64,000 nucleotides of DNA from Chryseobacterium cupriresistens (GTDB lineage: Bacteria > Bacteroidota > Bacteroidia > Flavobacteriales > Weeksellaceae), in the NCBI RefSeq assembly GCF_046614675.1, contig NZ_JBKKJT010000006.1, forward strand, positions 62,001 through 126,000, read 5' to 3'. Positions within the stretch are counted from its first letter, which is position 1. Each line of letters starts with the position of its first letter. A model generated the notes under the pieces. The model worked only from the letters and a program-made list of their open reading frames with translations, did not search any database and was not told where the DNA came from. The position numbers were made by a program, and so were the translations under genes. Of the stretch, positions 7,489-14,948 are shown one piece after another.

Positions 7489-8763
7489 ATGAATAATTAC
7501 ATCAGCGCAGAAGAAGCAATATATACAATAAAAAGCGGAAACCGTGTGTTCTTTCATGGCAGTGCATGTACCCCGAATTATCTGATTGACGAGCTGGCAA
7601 GACAGTCCGGCCGGTTGCAAAATGTGGAAATGGTTTCCATTACCCAGCAGGGAAATGTGGAAATTGCAAAACCACAATACAAAGACAGCTTTTTCATCAA
7701 TTCTTTATTTGTTTCCACACCTGTGCGTGATGCAGTGAATTCTGACCGCGGAGACTTTGTTCCTGTTTTCTTAAGTGAAATTCCTATTTTATTCAGAAAA
7801 AACATCCTGCCACTGGATGTGGCAATTGTCACCGTTTCTCCACCAGACCAACATGGTTTTTGTACGTTGGGAACTTCAGTGGATATTGCGAGAGCCGCTG
7901 TAGATACGGCAAAAATCATTGTGGCCATCGTAAACCCAAGAATGCCAAGAACCCACGGGGACGGAATGATCCACATCAGCAGAATCCACAAGCTGGTATG
8001 GCATGAAGAAGAGCTTCCAACAGTAGATTATGGCTCAAAAGTAGGCCCTGAAGAAATGCTGGTAGGAAAAAATGTTGCGGAGCTTATTGAAGACAGATCG
8101 ACCCTCCAGATGGGTATCGGAACCATTCCTGATGCGGTTCTGAAATGTCTTACCAATCACAAAGATCTGGGAATTCACACAGAAATGCTGAGCGACGGTG
8201 TTATCGATCTGATTCAGGATGATGTGATCAATAATAAATACAAAGGCTACAACGATAACAAAACCATCACAAGTTTCTGTTTCGGAACCCGGAAACTCTA
8301 TGATTATGTGGATGATAACACCGTTTTTGCTTTCAGAGACGTAAGCGAGGTTAATTTTCCAATCAATATCATGAGAAACAAAAAGATGGTTGCCATCAAT
8401 TCTGCTATTGAAATAGACCTTACAGGACAGGTATGTGCCGACTCTATCGGAACGCTCCAGTACAGTGGAATCGGAGGACAAATGGATTTTATGCGCGGTG
8501 CTGCTTTAAGTGATGACGGAAAACCTATCATAGCCATTACCGCAAGAACCAAAAAAGGAATTTCCAGAATCGTTCCCTTTCTTAAGCAAGGCGCTGGTGT
8601 AGTTACTACAAGAGGGCATATTCATTATGTAGTAACTGAATACGGAACAGCTTATCTGTACGGAAAAAACCTTCGCCAGAGAGCACAGGAACTTATCAGC
8701 ATTGCCCATCCGGATGACAGAGAAATGCTGGAAAGAGCTGCTTTTGAAAGATTTAAACATTGA
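7489..8763 (+). CDS. Acetyl-CoA hydrolase/transferase family protein (4-hydroxybutyrate/butyrate CoA-transferase-like)
   Basis: A 424-residue class I CoA-transferase, shorter than its upstream neighbour and of the 4-hydroxybutyrate/butyryl-CoA:acetate transferase branch. The N-terminus has SGNRVFFHGSACTPNYLIDEL. The catalytic glutamate is probably E232 in IHTEMLSDGVIDLI. The C-terminal loop YSGIGGQMDFMRGA (about residues 325-338) corresponds to the family's GGQ-DF motif, and VTEYGTAYLYGKNLRQRA is the conserved tail. Cytoplasmic. It is a distant paralogue of the 5757-7268 product with its own promoter box, so the two are probably differently regulated. The acid substrate cannot be assigned from sequence. 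Confidence 0.9.
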   Translation: MNNYISAEEAIYTIKSGNRVFFHGSACTPNYLIDELARQSGRLQNVEMVSITQQGNVEIAKPQYKDSFFINSLFVSTPVRDAVNSDRGDFVPVFLSEIPILFRKNILPLDVAIVTVSPPDQHGFCTLGTSVDIARAAVDTAKIIVAIVNPRMPRTHGDGMIHISRIHKLVWHEEELPTVDYGSKVGPEEMLVGKNVAELIEDRSTLQMGIGTIPDAVLKCLTNHKDLGIHTEMLSDGVIDLIQDDVINNKYKGYNDNKTITSFCFGTRKLYDYVDDNTVFAFRDVSEVNFPINIMRNKKMVAINSAIEIDLTGQVCADSIGTLQYSGIGGQMDFMRGAALSDDGKPIIAITARTKKGISRIVPFLKQGAGVVTTRGHIHYVVTEYGTAYLYGKNLRQRAQELISIAHPDDREMLERAAFERFKH

Positions 8764-8866
8764 TAATCAAACCATAAAGTTTTCAAAACTATTTTTGCTA
8801 TAAAAATTAAAACAAATTTTGAATTTAACATCATAGAATCATATGAAAATATTAATTTTTTGGCAG

Positions 8867-8874
8867 TATATTTG
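8867..8874 (+). promoter_or_regulatory. Possible -7 promoter box
   Basis: TATATTTG fits TAnnTTTG and lies 26 bases before the TTG start at 8901. No clear -33 box. Confidence 0.35.
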
Positions 8875-8900
8875 ATAAAATTCATTCAAAAACAAGGAAA

Positions 8901-9692
8901 TTGAAAACTATATATAATTCGATACGAGACGAAGTTATAAAACATTCCAAGGTAAGGAATTCTGTTTTGGGGAATGTGAATGAATGGAAGAGAAGCCATT
9001 ATATTATTCTTTCCGAAATCATCAAAGATGAACTCTCTGAGGCTGAAGAACTGAAGGGAGGAAAAAAATTTGAAATCGGAAATACCATTTCCCATGTTAC
9101 CCTTCAACGTTTTTTTGAAAACGATTATCAGGATAAAACCCACAGTGATCTCAGATTTTTAAAAACACTGGATAAAATCTGTATCTTTTTAGGATATAAA
9201 GATCTTAATGATTACATCCTTACGGTAAGGTACAGAAAAGAGAATGATGAGGGAACAGATGACCAATCCTATCTTACACAGATGGTATATGATTACTGTG
9301 CTGCCGTTTTTGAATTTTATAAGCTGTTTCCGACTCACAATACCGAACTTTTAAAAGGTCTGGTATTTGACAACTCTCCTTTTCTGGAAAGAGCTTCACA
9401 GTTTAGTAAAGAGTTGTGTGATAAAGATTTTCACCTGGTTACAAAAAACAACAGATCCAATTATGAAGTATTTGATATTCACGTTGTCACAGACGAACCG
9501 GACAAAAAAATACTGGAGTCTCAGGAATTCTGGAATCTTCTGTTCAAAGTGGGAGAAACCGGCGAAGAACATTTCGTGAATCAACTCAGTACCCAGATCT
9601 ATTTTATCCGAAAAATAAATGATACCTGGAAGATATGGGATAATTATAATCCCGACGCAGGAATGCTCAACCGAAAAATTGAAACAATCTAA
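8901..9692 (+). CDS. Putative DNA-binding regulator-like protein, two domains
   Basis: A 263-residue protein, not firmly recognised. No ATG precedes the conserved part in frame, so it probably starts at TTG 8901, behind AAGGAAA. The N-terminal 110 residues contain ISHVTLQRFFENDYQ followed by LRFLKTLDKICIFLGYKDLNDYI. This layout (a helix that seeds on xxTLxRFF, then a 'xxLGYxxWxxF-like' segment) recurs at the N-terminus of many Bacteroidota proteins and looks like a DNA-binding module. The last 110 residues (YEVFDIHVVTDEP to IYFIRKINDTWKIWDNY) could be an alpha+beta ligand-binding domain. It sits alone between CoA-transferase and hpd, and a role as local regulator is only inferred. Confidence 0.7.
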   Translation: MKTIYNSIRDEVIKHSKVRNSVLGNVNEWKRSHYIILSEIIKDELSEAEELKGGKKFEIGNTISHVTLQRFFENDYQDKTHSDLRFLKTLDKICIFLGYKDLNDYILTVRYRKENDEGTDDQSYLTQMVYDYCAAVFEFYKLFPTHNTELLKGLVFDNSPFLERASQFSKELCDKDFHLVTKNNRSNYEVFDIHVVTDEPDKKILESQEFWNLLFKVGETGEEHFVNQLSTQIYFIRKINDTWKIWDNYNPDAGMLNRKIETI

Positions 9693-9697
9693 AATAA

Positions 9698-9725
9698 AAA
9701 GCCGCAGAGAAATCTACGGCTTTCA
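9698..9725 (+). terminator. Rho-independent terminator
   Basis: AAAGCCGCAGA pairs with TCTACGGCTTT around GAAA, directly after the preceding stop. The T run is short. Confidence 0.6.
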
Positions 9726-9929
9726 TGTTTCGAAATATTTTTTTTTCACTTGTCTTTTTGTATAACAAATGTAGGCAGACGATTTTAAACTTATGAAACT
9801 TAAATATACTTAAGTAAACTCTTCTTTAACGTTATGTTAAATATATTCAATGAATCCGGGGGAATATTTTCGCAATGTCTAAGAATTTTGTAATTTGCAT
9901 ACCAATAAAATAAAAGTAAAAGAGAAAAT

Positions 9930-11060
9930 ATGTCAACACTTACATTTGCCGAGAAAATAGCTCAAGCAGAAAATTTCTTACCAATTAATGGTACAGATTA
10001 TATTGAGTTTTATGTAGGAAATGCAAAACAGGCTGCCCATTATTACAAAACCGCTTTCGGTTTTCAGTCTGTAGCTTATGCGGGTCCTGAAACAGGAGTA
10101 AGAGACCGTGCATCTTATGTGCTTCAACAAGGAAAAATCAGATTGGTATTAACAACAGGACTTAAATCTGACTCTCCTATCAGTGAGCACGTAAAAAAAC
10201 ATGGTGACGGAGTAAAAATTTTGGCACTTTGGGTAGATGACGCTTATGCAGCTTTCGAAGAAACAACTAAAAGAGGAGGAAAACCTTATTTAGAGCCTGT
10301 AACGTTAACTGATGAGCAGGGTGAGGTAAGAATGTCCGGTATCTACACCTATGGAGAAACCGTTCACATGTTTGTGGAAAGAAAAAATTATAACGGAGCT
10401 TTCATGCCTGGTTACGAAAAGTGGGAAAGTGATTATAAGCCTGAAGAAGCAGGTTTATTATACGTAGACCACTGTGTAGGAAATGTTGACTGGAACAGAA
10501 TGATCCCGACCGTAGAGTGGTATGAAAAAGTAATGGGATTTGTTAACATCCTTTCTTTTGATGATAAGCAGATCAACACAGAATATTCTGCACTGATGTC
10601 TAAAGTAATGTCAAACGGAAACGGATATGCAAAATTCCCGATCAACGAACCTGCAGAAGGTAAAAAGAAATCTCAGGTAGAAGAATATCTTGATTTCTAT
10701 GAAGGAGAAGGGGTACAGCACATTGCTGTAGCGACGAAAGATATTATCCATACCGTAACTGAATTGAAGAAGCGTGGTGTTGAATTCCTTTCTGCTCCAC
10801 CGGAAGCTTATTACGACATGGTTCCTGAAAGAGTAGGTCATATTGATGAAGATCTTAAAAAACTTCAGGAGTTAGGTATACTTATTGATCATGATGAAGA
10901 AGGGTATTTATTACAGATCTTTACGAAGCCTGTAGAAGACCGCCCTACTCTATTCTTCGAAATTATTGAAAGACACGGTGCACAAAGTTTTGGTGCCGGA
11001 AATTTCAAGGCGTTATTCGAAGCATTAGAAAGAGAACAGGAAAGAAGAGGTAATCTTTAA
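9930..11060 (+). CDS. hpd: 4-hydroxyphenylpyruvate dioxygenase
   Basis: A 376-residue non-haem Fe(II) enzyme of the vicinal-oxygen-chelate fold that turns 4-hydroxyphenylpyruvate into homogentisate, feeding HmgA. The three expected iron ligands are visible: H181 in VDHCVGNVDW, H264 in GVQHIAVATKD and E344 in LFFEIIERHG, spaced as in the Pseudomonas enzyme (161/240/322). The C-terminal helix QSFGAGNFKALFEALEREQ, which closes the active site, is intact. Cytoplasmic. It is followed by a strong terminator at 11077, so it is probably transcribed alone or as the last gene. TAATTTG at 9891-9897 is a weak candidate for the -7 box. Confidence 0.97.
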   Translation: MSTLTFAEKIAQAENFLPINGTDYIEFYVGNAKQAAHYYKTAFGFQSVAYAGPETGVRDRASYVLQQGKIRLVLTTGLKSDSPISEHVKKHGDGVKILALWVDDAYAAFEETTKRGGKPYLEPVTLTDEQGEVRMSGIYTYGETVHMFVERKNYNGAFMPGYEKWESDYKPEEAGLLYVDHCVGNVDWNRMIPTVEWYEKVMGFVNILSFDDKQINTEYSALMSKVMSNGNGYAKFPINEPAEGKKKSQVEEYLDFYEGEGVQHIAVATKDIIHTVTELKKRGVEFLSAPPEAYYDMVPERVGHIDEDLKKLQELGILIDHDEEGYLLQIFTKPVEDRPTLFFEIIERHGAQSFGAGNFKALFEALEREQERRGNL

Positions 11061-11076
11061 TTTTACAATAAAATAT

Positions 11077-11115
11077 AAGTTTTGTCAGAATACTGTATTC
11101 TGGCAAAACTTTTTT
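11077..11115 (+). terminator. Rho-independent terminator of hpd
   Basis: AAGTTTTGTCAGAATAC pairs with GTATTCTGGCAAAACTT, a 17-base stem with a T run. An in-frame upstream start for the next gene would fall inside it, which argues for the later ATG at 11130. Confidence 0.85.
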
Positions 11116-11129
11116 ATAAAACACAGTAT

Positions 11130-11591
11130 ATGAGAAAACTTTTTATCGGGATTTTCCTTCTGGGAACCTTAGGGCTTAAAGCCCAATATGGAACTTTGAA
11201 TGAAATCCTTAACCGACTTGAACAAAGAAAAGGCATCAATCAGCATCTTGAAAATGTAAATATTGATAACAAAAAGTTTGTTTTCATCAAAGATGAAGCC
11301 GATCATACGGAACGTGACTTTATTATCATCAAAGGGAATAATGCCACGTATGTAGAAGTTTTCGATGATAAAGCAACAGGAGAAAGCAGTTCCAATGTTT
11401 TCACCGGTGATATCATCAGGAAAAAAAATATTATTTCTTTACGGGCAGACATGCTTGAAAACAAAAAAATCCCAATGCCTGTCACGAAGACTTTACTGCT
11501 GACACAACAGGACAATATTTTATACCTCATCGATGTCAATACCAGAGACAGATGGATAGATGAAGCATCTTACTCAAAAAAGGCCAAATAA
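11130..11591 (+). CDS. Small secreted protein of unknown function
   Basis: About 153 residues from ATG 11130. MRKLFIGIFLLGTLGLKAQ is a typical signal peptide ending in a cleavage site before YGT. The mature part (LNEILNRLEQRKGINQHLENVNIDNKKFVFIKDE and a later beta-rich half) has no motif I recognise. Charged, no cysteines, probably periplasmic. An earlier in-frame start would place it in the hpd terminator. It lies between hpd and fahA, on the same strand, but nothing else links it to tyrosine breakdown. Confidence 0.8.
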   Translation: MRKLFIGIFLLGTLGLKAQYGTLNEILNRLEQRKGINQHLENVNIDNKKFVFIKDEADHTERDFIIIKGNNATYVEVFDDKATGESSSNVFTGDIIRKKNIISLRADMLENKKIPMPVTKTLLLTQQDNILYLIDVNTRDRWIDEASYSKKAK

Positions 11592-11594
11592 ATG

Positions 11595-11611
11595 TTCCGG
11601 GGAATTCTCCG
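11595..11611. other. Short palindrome before fahA
   Basis: TTCCGGGGAATTCTCCGGA is nearly self-complementary and lies in the 52-base gap before fahA. It could be an operator or a weak hairpin; no T run follows. Confidence 0.3.
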
Positions 11612-11643
11612 GATGATATTGAATCTAACTAAAATCTAAACTT

Positions 11644-12891
11644 ATGAAATCATTTGTAGACTATTCCTCAAATTCGGATTTTTCTATACACAATATTCCT
11701 TTCGGAGTCGCAGTTTTTAACAAAGAATATATCGGATGCTGTACAAGAATCGGAGATCAGGTCATTGACCTTGCTACATTGTACGATCTTGGGTATTTTG
11801 AAGATATTGAAGGATTAGACGACAATGTTTTTGAAGCGTATACCATCAACGAATTTATCGAGCTGGGTAAACCTGTTACCAATGCTGTTCGTATTAAAAT
11901 CCAAACCTTATTACAGGAAGGATCCACTTTATCAAAAGATCAGAAAACTATTGAAGAGGCTTTCTATGACCTGGATAAAGTAAAAATGATGATGCCTGTT
12001 CACATCCCGAATTATACAGACTTCTATAGCAGCATCGAACATGCTACCAATGTTGGAAAAATGTTCCGTGATCCTGCAAACGCATTATTACCCAACTGGA
12101 AACACTTACCGGTAGGTTACCACGGAAGAGCATCCTCTATTGTAGTTTCCGGAACGGAGATCAACCGTCCGAAAGGTCAGACAAAGCCTGCCGATGCAGA
12201 TAAACCGTTTTTCGGACCATCTAAACAACTGGATTTCGAACTGGAAATGGCTTTCATCATCAATAAAAATACAGAGATGGGAGAAAGTATTTCTACTAAA
12301 GACGCTGAAGATGCCATCTTTGGAATGGTCGTTTTCAACGACTGGTCTGCAAGAGATATCCAATCCTGGGAATATGTTCCGTTAGGGCCTTTCCTTGCGA
12401 AAAACTTCGGTTCATCCATTTCTCCATGGGTAGTTACCCTTGAAGCTTTGGAGCCGTTCAGAACCGCTTCCCCGGTGCAGGATCCTGAGGTTTTAGACTA
12501 TTTAAAATTTGAAGGTGATAAAAATTACGATATCAACCTTGAAGTATATATCCAACCTGAAAACGGAGATCAAAATCTGATCTGTGAAAGCAACTACAAA
12601 CACATGTACTGGAATATGACCCAGCAACTGGCACACCACACCGTAAACGGTTGCAACGTAGAAGTTGGTGATATGTACGCCAGTGGAACCATTTCCGGAA
12701 GTGACCCGAAATCTTTCGGTTCTATGCTTGAACTTACATGGAGAGGACAAAATCCTTTGTCATTAAGCAACGGAGAAGAAAGAAAATTCATTGAAGATAA
12801 TGATACGGTTACCATGAAGGCCTGGGCTGAAAAAGACGGTGTGAGAGTAGGTTTCGGTGAAGTTTCAGGTAAAATCATTCCAGCACTTTAA
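11644..12891 (+). CDS. fahA: Fumarylacetoacetase
   Basis: A 415-residue hydrolase that splits fumarylacetoacetate into fumarate and acetoacetate, the last step of tyrosine catabolism. The N-terminal SH3-like domain is followed by the FAH catalytic domain. The metal ligand D126 (NYTDFYSS) and the catalytic histidine H133 (IEHATNVG) fall at the same numbers as in the mouse enzyme. PNWKHLPVGYHGRASSIVVSG and the later FELEMAFIIN and VFNDWSARDIQSWEY, which supply further metal ligands, are all intact. Full length, cytoplasmic. The flavin reductase gene downstream is now separated from it by a GxxExxY element that appears to have been inserted in this gap. Confidence 0.97.
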   Translation: MKSFVDYSSNSDFSIHNIPFGVAVFNKEYIGCCTRIGDQVIDLATLYDLGYFEDIEGLDDNVFEAYTINEFIELGKPVTNAVRIKIQTLLQEGSTLSKDQKTIEEAFYDLDKVKMMMPVHIPNYTDFYSSIEHATNVGKMFRDPANALLPNWKHLPVGYHGRASSIVVSGTEINRPKGQTKPADADKPFFGPSKQLDFELEMAFIINKNTEMGESISTKDAEDAIFGMVVFNDWSARDIQSWEYVPLGPFLAKNFGSSISPWVVTLEALEPFRTASPVQDPEVLDYLKFEGDKNYDINLEVYIQPENGDQNLICESNYKHMYWNMTQQLAHHTVNGCNVEVGDMYASGTISGSDPKSFGSMLELTWRGQNPLSLSNGEERKFIEDNDTVTMKAWAEKDGVRVGFGEVSGKIIPAL

Positions 12892-12899
12892 CTTTTTTT

Positions 12900-13386
12900 T
12901 ACCACAAAAGTCACAAAAGAATTTATGATTACGCAATCATTTTTAACAGATCTTACCTATAAAATAAATGGTGCTTGTATAGAAGTTCACAAAATTTTAG
13001 GGCCTGGTTTATTGGAAAGCGTATATCATAAATGTCTGGAAGAAGAATTTAGATAAGAAATATTAATTTTAAATCTGAATTGAAAGTTCCTGTACATTAC
13101 AAAGGAAAAGAAATTAACTGTGATTTCTTTTGTGACTTTTTAATTGAAGACCTAATTGTGGTAGAATTAAAGTCAGTTGCGAAGCTTAATGATATTCATA
13201 GAGCTCAACTTCTTAACTATATTAACTTAATGAAGAAACCCAAAGGCATTTTAGTCAATTTTAATGTAAAAAACCTATATCACGAAGGGCAAGAAACCTT
13301 TGTAAATCAATATTACGATATGCTTTTTTAAACTTTAATGATTAAAAGTATTTTACTTAAAACTTTTGTGCCTTTTGTGGTTAAAT
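12900..13386. mobile_element. Candidate GxxExxY-carrying element bounded by inverted repeats
   Basis: The segment begins with TACCACAAAAGTCACAAAAG (12899-12919 region) right after the fahA stop and ends with CTTTTGTGCCTTTTGTGGTT at 13364-13383, an inverse copy with one or two changes. Between them lies only a GxxExxY gene, broken by a frameshift. The same ends occur at 5369-5551 without the gene. The element fills the gap between fahA and the flavin reductase gene. That it is or was mobile is inferred from the repeated ends; no target duplication was identified with confidence. Confidence 0.55.
12925..13331 (+). pseudogene. GxxExxY protein (PD-(D/E)XK nuclease-fold family), frameshifted
   Basis: From ATG 12925 the frame reads to a stop at 13054 after EEEFR. 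A one-base backward shift at about 13053 rejoins it to the frame ending at 13331, giving one continuous protein of roughly 135 residues. The first half holds HKILGPGLLESVYHKCLEEE with the family signature G-x-x-E-x-x-Y. The second half holds CDFFCDFLIEDLIVVELKSV (D...E-x-K nuclease-like core) and HRAQLLNYINLMKKPKGILVNF. The family is short and widespread in Bacteroidota, with no proven function. The break has no obvious slippery heptamer, so it is probably a disabling mutation or a sequencing error and not a programmed frameshift. Confidence 0.85.
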
Positions 13387-13391
13387 AGAAT

Positions 13392-14216
13392 ATGAAAACA
13401 GTAATCCCCTCCGAGATAACCTCCGTACAACTACAGACCATTATGCAGACCGCCGTTTCACCACGACCGATTGCACTGGCATCTACTGTAGATAAAGACG
13501 GTAATAATAACTTATCTCCTTTCAGTTTTTTTAATATGTTCAGTACGGTTCCTCCGATTTTGATTTTTTCACCATCGAGAAGGGTTCGTGACAATACTAC
13601 AAAACATACGCTGGAAAATGTTCTTGAAGTACCTGAAGTAGTCATCGGAACAGTCAATTTTCCGATTGTACAACAGATCTCTTTAGCATCTACAGAATAC
13701 GAAACCGGAGTGAATGAGTTTATCAAATCCGGTCTTACCATGAAAGATGCAGATCTTGTACAGCCTAAACTTATTGAAGAGTGTCCTGTTAACTTTGAAT
13801 GCAAAGTTTTAGAAGTAAAATCATTGGGTGATCAGGGCGGTGCAGGAAATCTGGTGATCTGTGAAGTTCAGAAAATTCATATCAGGGAAGAATATCTGAA
13901 TGAAGCCGGAAATCTGGATCAGAAAAAACTGGATATGGTAGCCCGTTTAGGCAGCAACTGGTATTCCAGAAGCAATGAAAACAGTCTTTTTGAAGTACCA
14001 AAGCCTTTGGTAACAAAAGGAATTGGTTTTGATCTGCTGCCAGATTCTATCAAGTACAGCAAAGTATTTACAGGAAATGACCTTGGAATGCTTGCCAATA
14101 CAGAAGTGTTGCCTGAAGGTGACTTTCATGCTGATGAAAACATTCATCTCGACGCACAGAAATTACTTCTGGAAAGCAAAGTGGAAGAAGCGTGGGTTTT
14201 GCTCACTATTAAATAA
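13392..14216 (+). CDS. Flavin reductase-like FMN-binding split-barrel protein
   Basis: A 274-residue member of the flavin reductase-like family. The N-terminal half has the split-barrel signature SPRPIALASTVDKDGNNNLSPFSFFNMFS (in part) followed by PPILIFSPSRR and the FMN-phosphate region. The C-terminal 90 residues (LFEVPKPLVTKGIGFDLLPDSIKYSK) are an extension found in the Bacteroidota orthologues. Members reduce or simply bind FMN. It is next to fahA and the other homogentisate genes in this window; whether it takes part in aromatic breakdown is not shown by its sequence. Followed by a strong terminator. Confidence 0.85.
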   Translation: MKTVIPSEITSVQLQTIMQTAVSPRPIALASTVDKDGNNNLSPFSFFNMFSTVPPILIFSPSRRVRDNTTKHTLENVLEVPEVVIGTVNFPIVQQISLASTEYETGVNEFIKSGLTMKDADLVQPKLIEECPVNFECKVLEVKSLGDQGGAGNLVICEVQKIHIREEYLNEAGNLDQKKLDMVARLGSNWYSRSNENSLFEVPKPLVTKGIGFDLLPDSIKYSKVFTGNDLGMLANTEVLPEGDFHADENIHLDAQKLLLESKVEEAWVLLTIK

Positions 14217-14250
14217 AAAAATAAGCCTGAAATTTCAGGCTTATTTTTTT
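14215..14250 (+). terminator. Rho-independent terminator
   Basis: AAAAAATAAGCCTGAAA pairs with TTTCAGGCTTATTTTTT, immediately after the flavin reductase stop. Confidence 0.85.
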
Positions 14251-14254
14251 ATGC

Positions 14255-14385
14255 TGGAAGTAAGAAGCTGGAAGTATATAAAGTCTTATGAATAGCTTTT
14301 TGTCCAAATTAATACCCTTTGGAAAATAGTTCCATTTTGATTTCAATAGATACTGAATACTATTACCTTCCAGCTTCTCGCTTAC
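14255..14385. repeat. Inverted repeat of the GCTGGAAG type
   Basis: GTAAGAAGCTGGAAGTATA (14260-14278) is mirrored by TACCTTCCAGCTTCTCGCTTAC (14364-14385). A related block, CTTCCAGCTTCCAGCTCCAG, occurs at 55932-55951. It looks like a dispersed intergenic repeat. Confidence 0.5.
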
Positions 14386-14389
14386 TTTT

Positions 14390-14899
14390 TTATTTTGCTT
14401 TCAGTAATTCTGAGACCGTAATTTTCCCTTTTTCAGCAAATTCTGTTATCTTGCCGTTTTTATCTATGGAAACGTTCAGATTATCATTTTTAGCATCGTA
14501 ATAAATGCTTGTCGCGTATCCCGGACAGTCGTGCTGTTTACATCCTGTCAGTTTGTAGATTCCATTTTCTGATACAACAGGACTTTCCACATTGAAATTC
14601 TTTACCATCTCATCATACTGAGCACCAGTAAGTTTTTTAAGTCTTTCTGAAATACCTTTATCTTCAAAGAATTTAATATCATGAGGATATTTCCCAACGT
14701 TTTTGGTAATAACATTATCCGGAGCAGGAGCAGAAGGAGCTGCAGTTGCTGCTGAATCTGTTTTTGGAGTTGTTGCGGAATCCTTAGGCATTACCGTTGC
14801 CAAAGTATCACTGCTTACAGAAGATTCTGTTTTTGTTTCTTTTTTACATGAAACAACACATAATGAAAGCGCAAATGCGCCTGCAATAATTTTTTTCAT
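14390..14899 (-). CDS. Lipoprotein of unknown function
   Basis: A 169-residue protein with a lipoprotein signal, MKKIIAGAFALSLCVVSC, cleaved before the lipid-bearing Cys18 in VVSCKK. A flexible linker rich in Ala, Ser, Thr and Pro (about residues 25-62) leads to a globular half, including LTGCKQHDCPGYATSIYYDAKNDNLNV (in part), with a pair of cysteines that may form a disulfide. Probably anchored in the outer or inner membrane. Not assigned to a named family. It runs antiparallel to the flavin reductase gene. Confidence 0.8.
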   Translation of the reverse strand: MKKIIAGAFALSLCVVSCKKETKTESSVSSDTLATVMPKDSATTPKTDSAATAAPSAPAPDNVITKNVGKYPHDIKFFEDKGISERLKKLTGAQYDEMVKNFNVESPVVSENGIYKLTGCKQHDCPGYATSIYYDAKNDNLNVSIDKNGKITEFAEKGKITVSELLKAK

Positions 14900-14948
14900 A
14901 AATATATTTTTATGGTGGTTACCATATAATAACGTAGTTTTAAACGTT

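Noticed and set aside
8035..8481. Long minus-strand frames antisense to the CoA-transferase genes
   Set aside because: They are shadows of a highly conserved plus-strand gene with no recognisable protein features.
11082..11129. An earlier start for the small secreted protein after hpd
   Set aside because: That region is the stem and T run of the hpd terminator.
13080..13331. An independent 83-residue gene starting at TTG 13080
   Set aside because: It is the second half of a GxxExxY protein split by a frameshift; the first half lies in another frame directly upstream.
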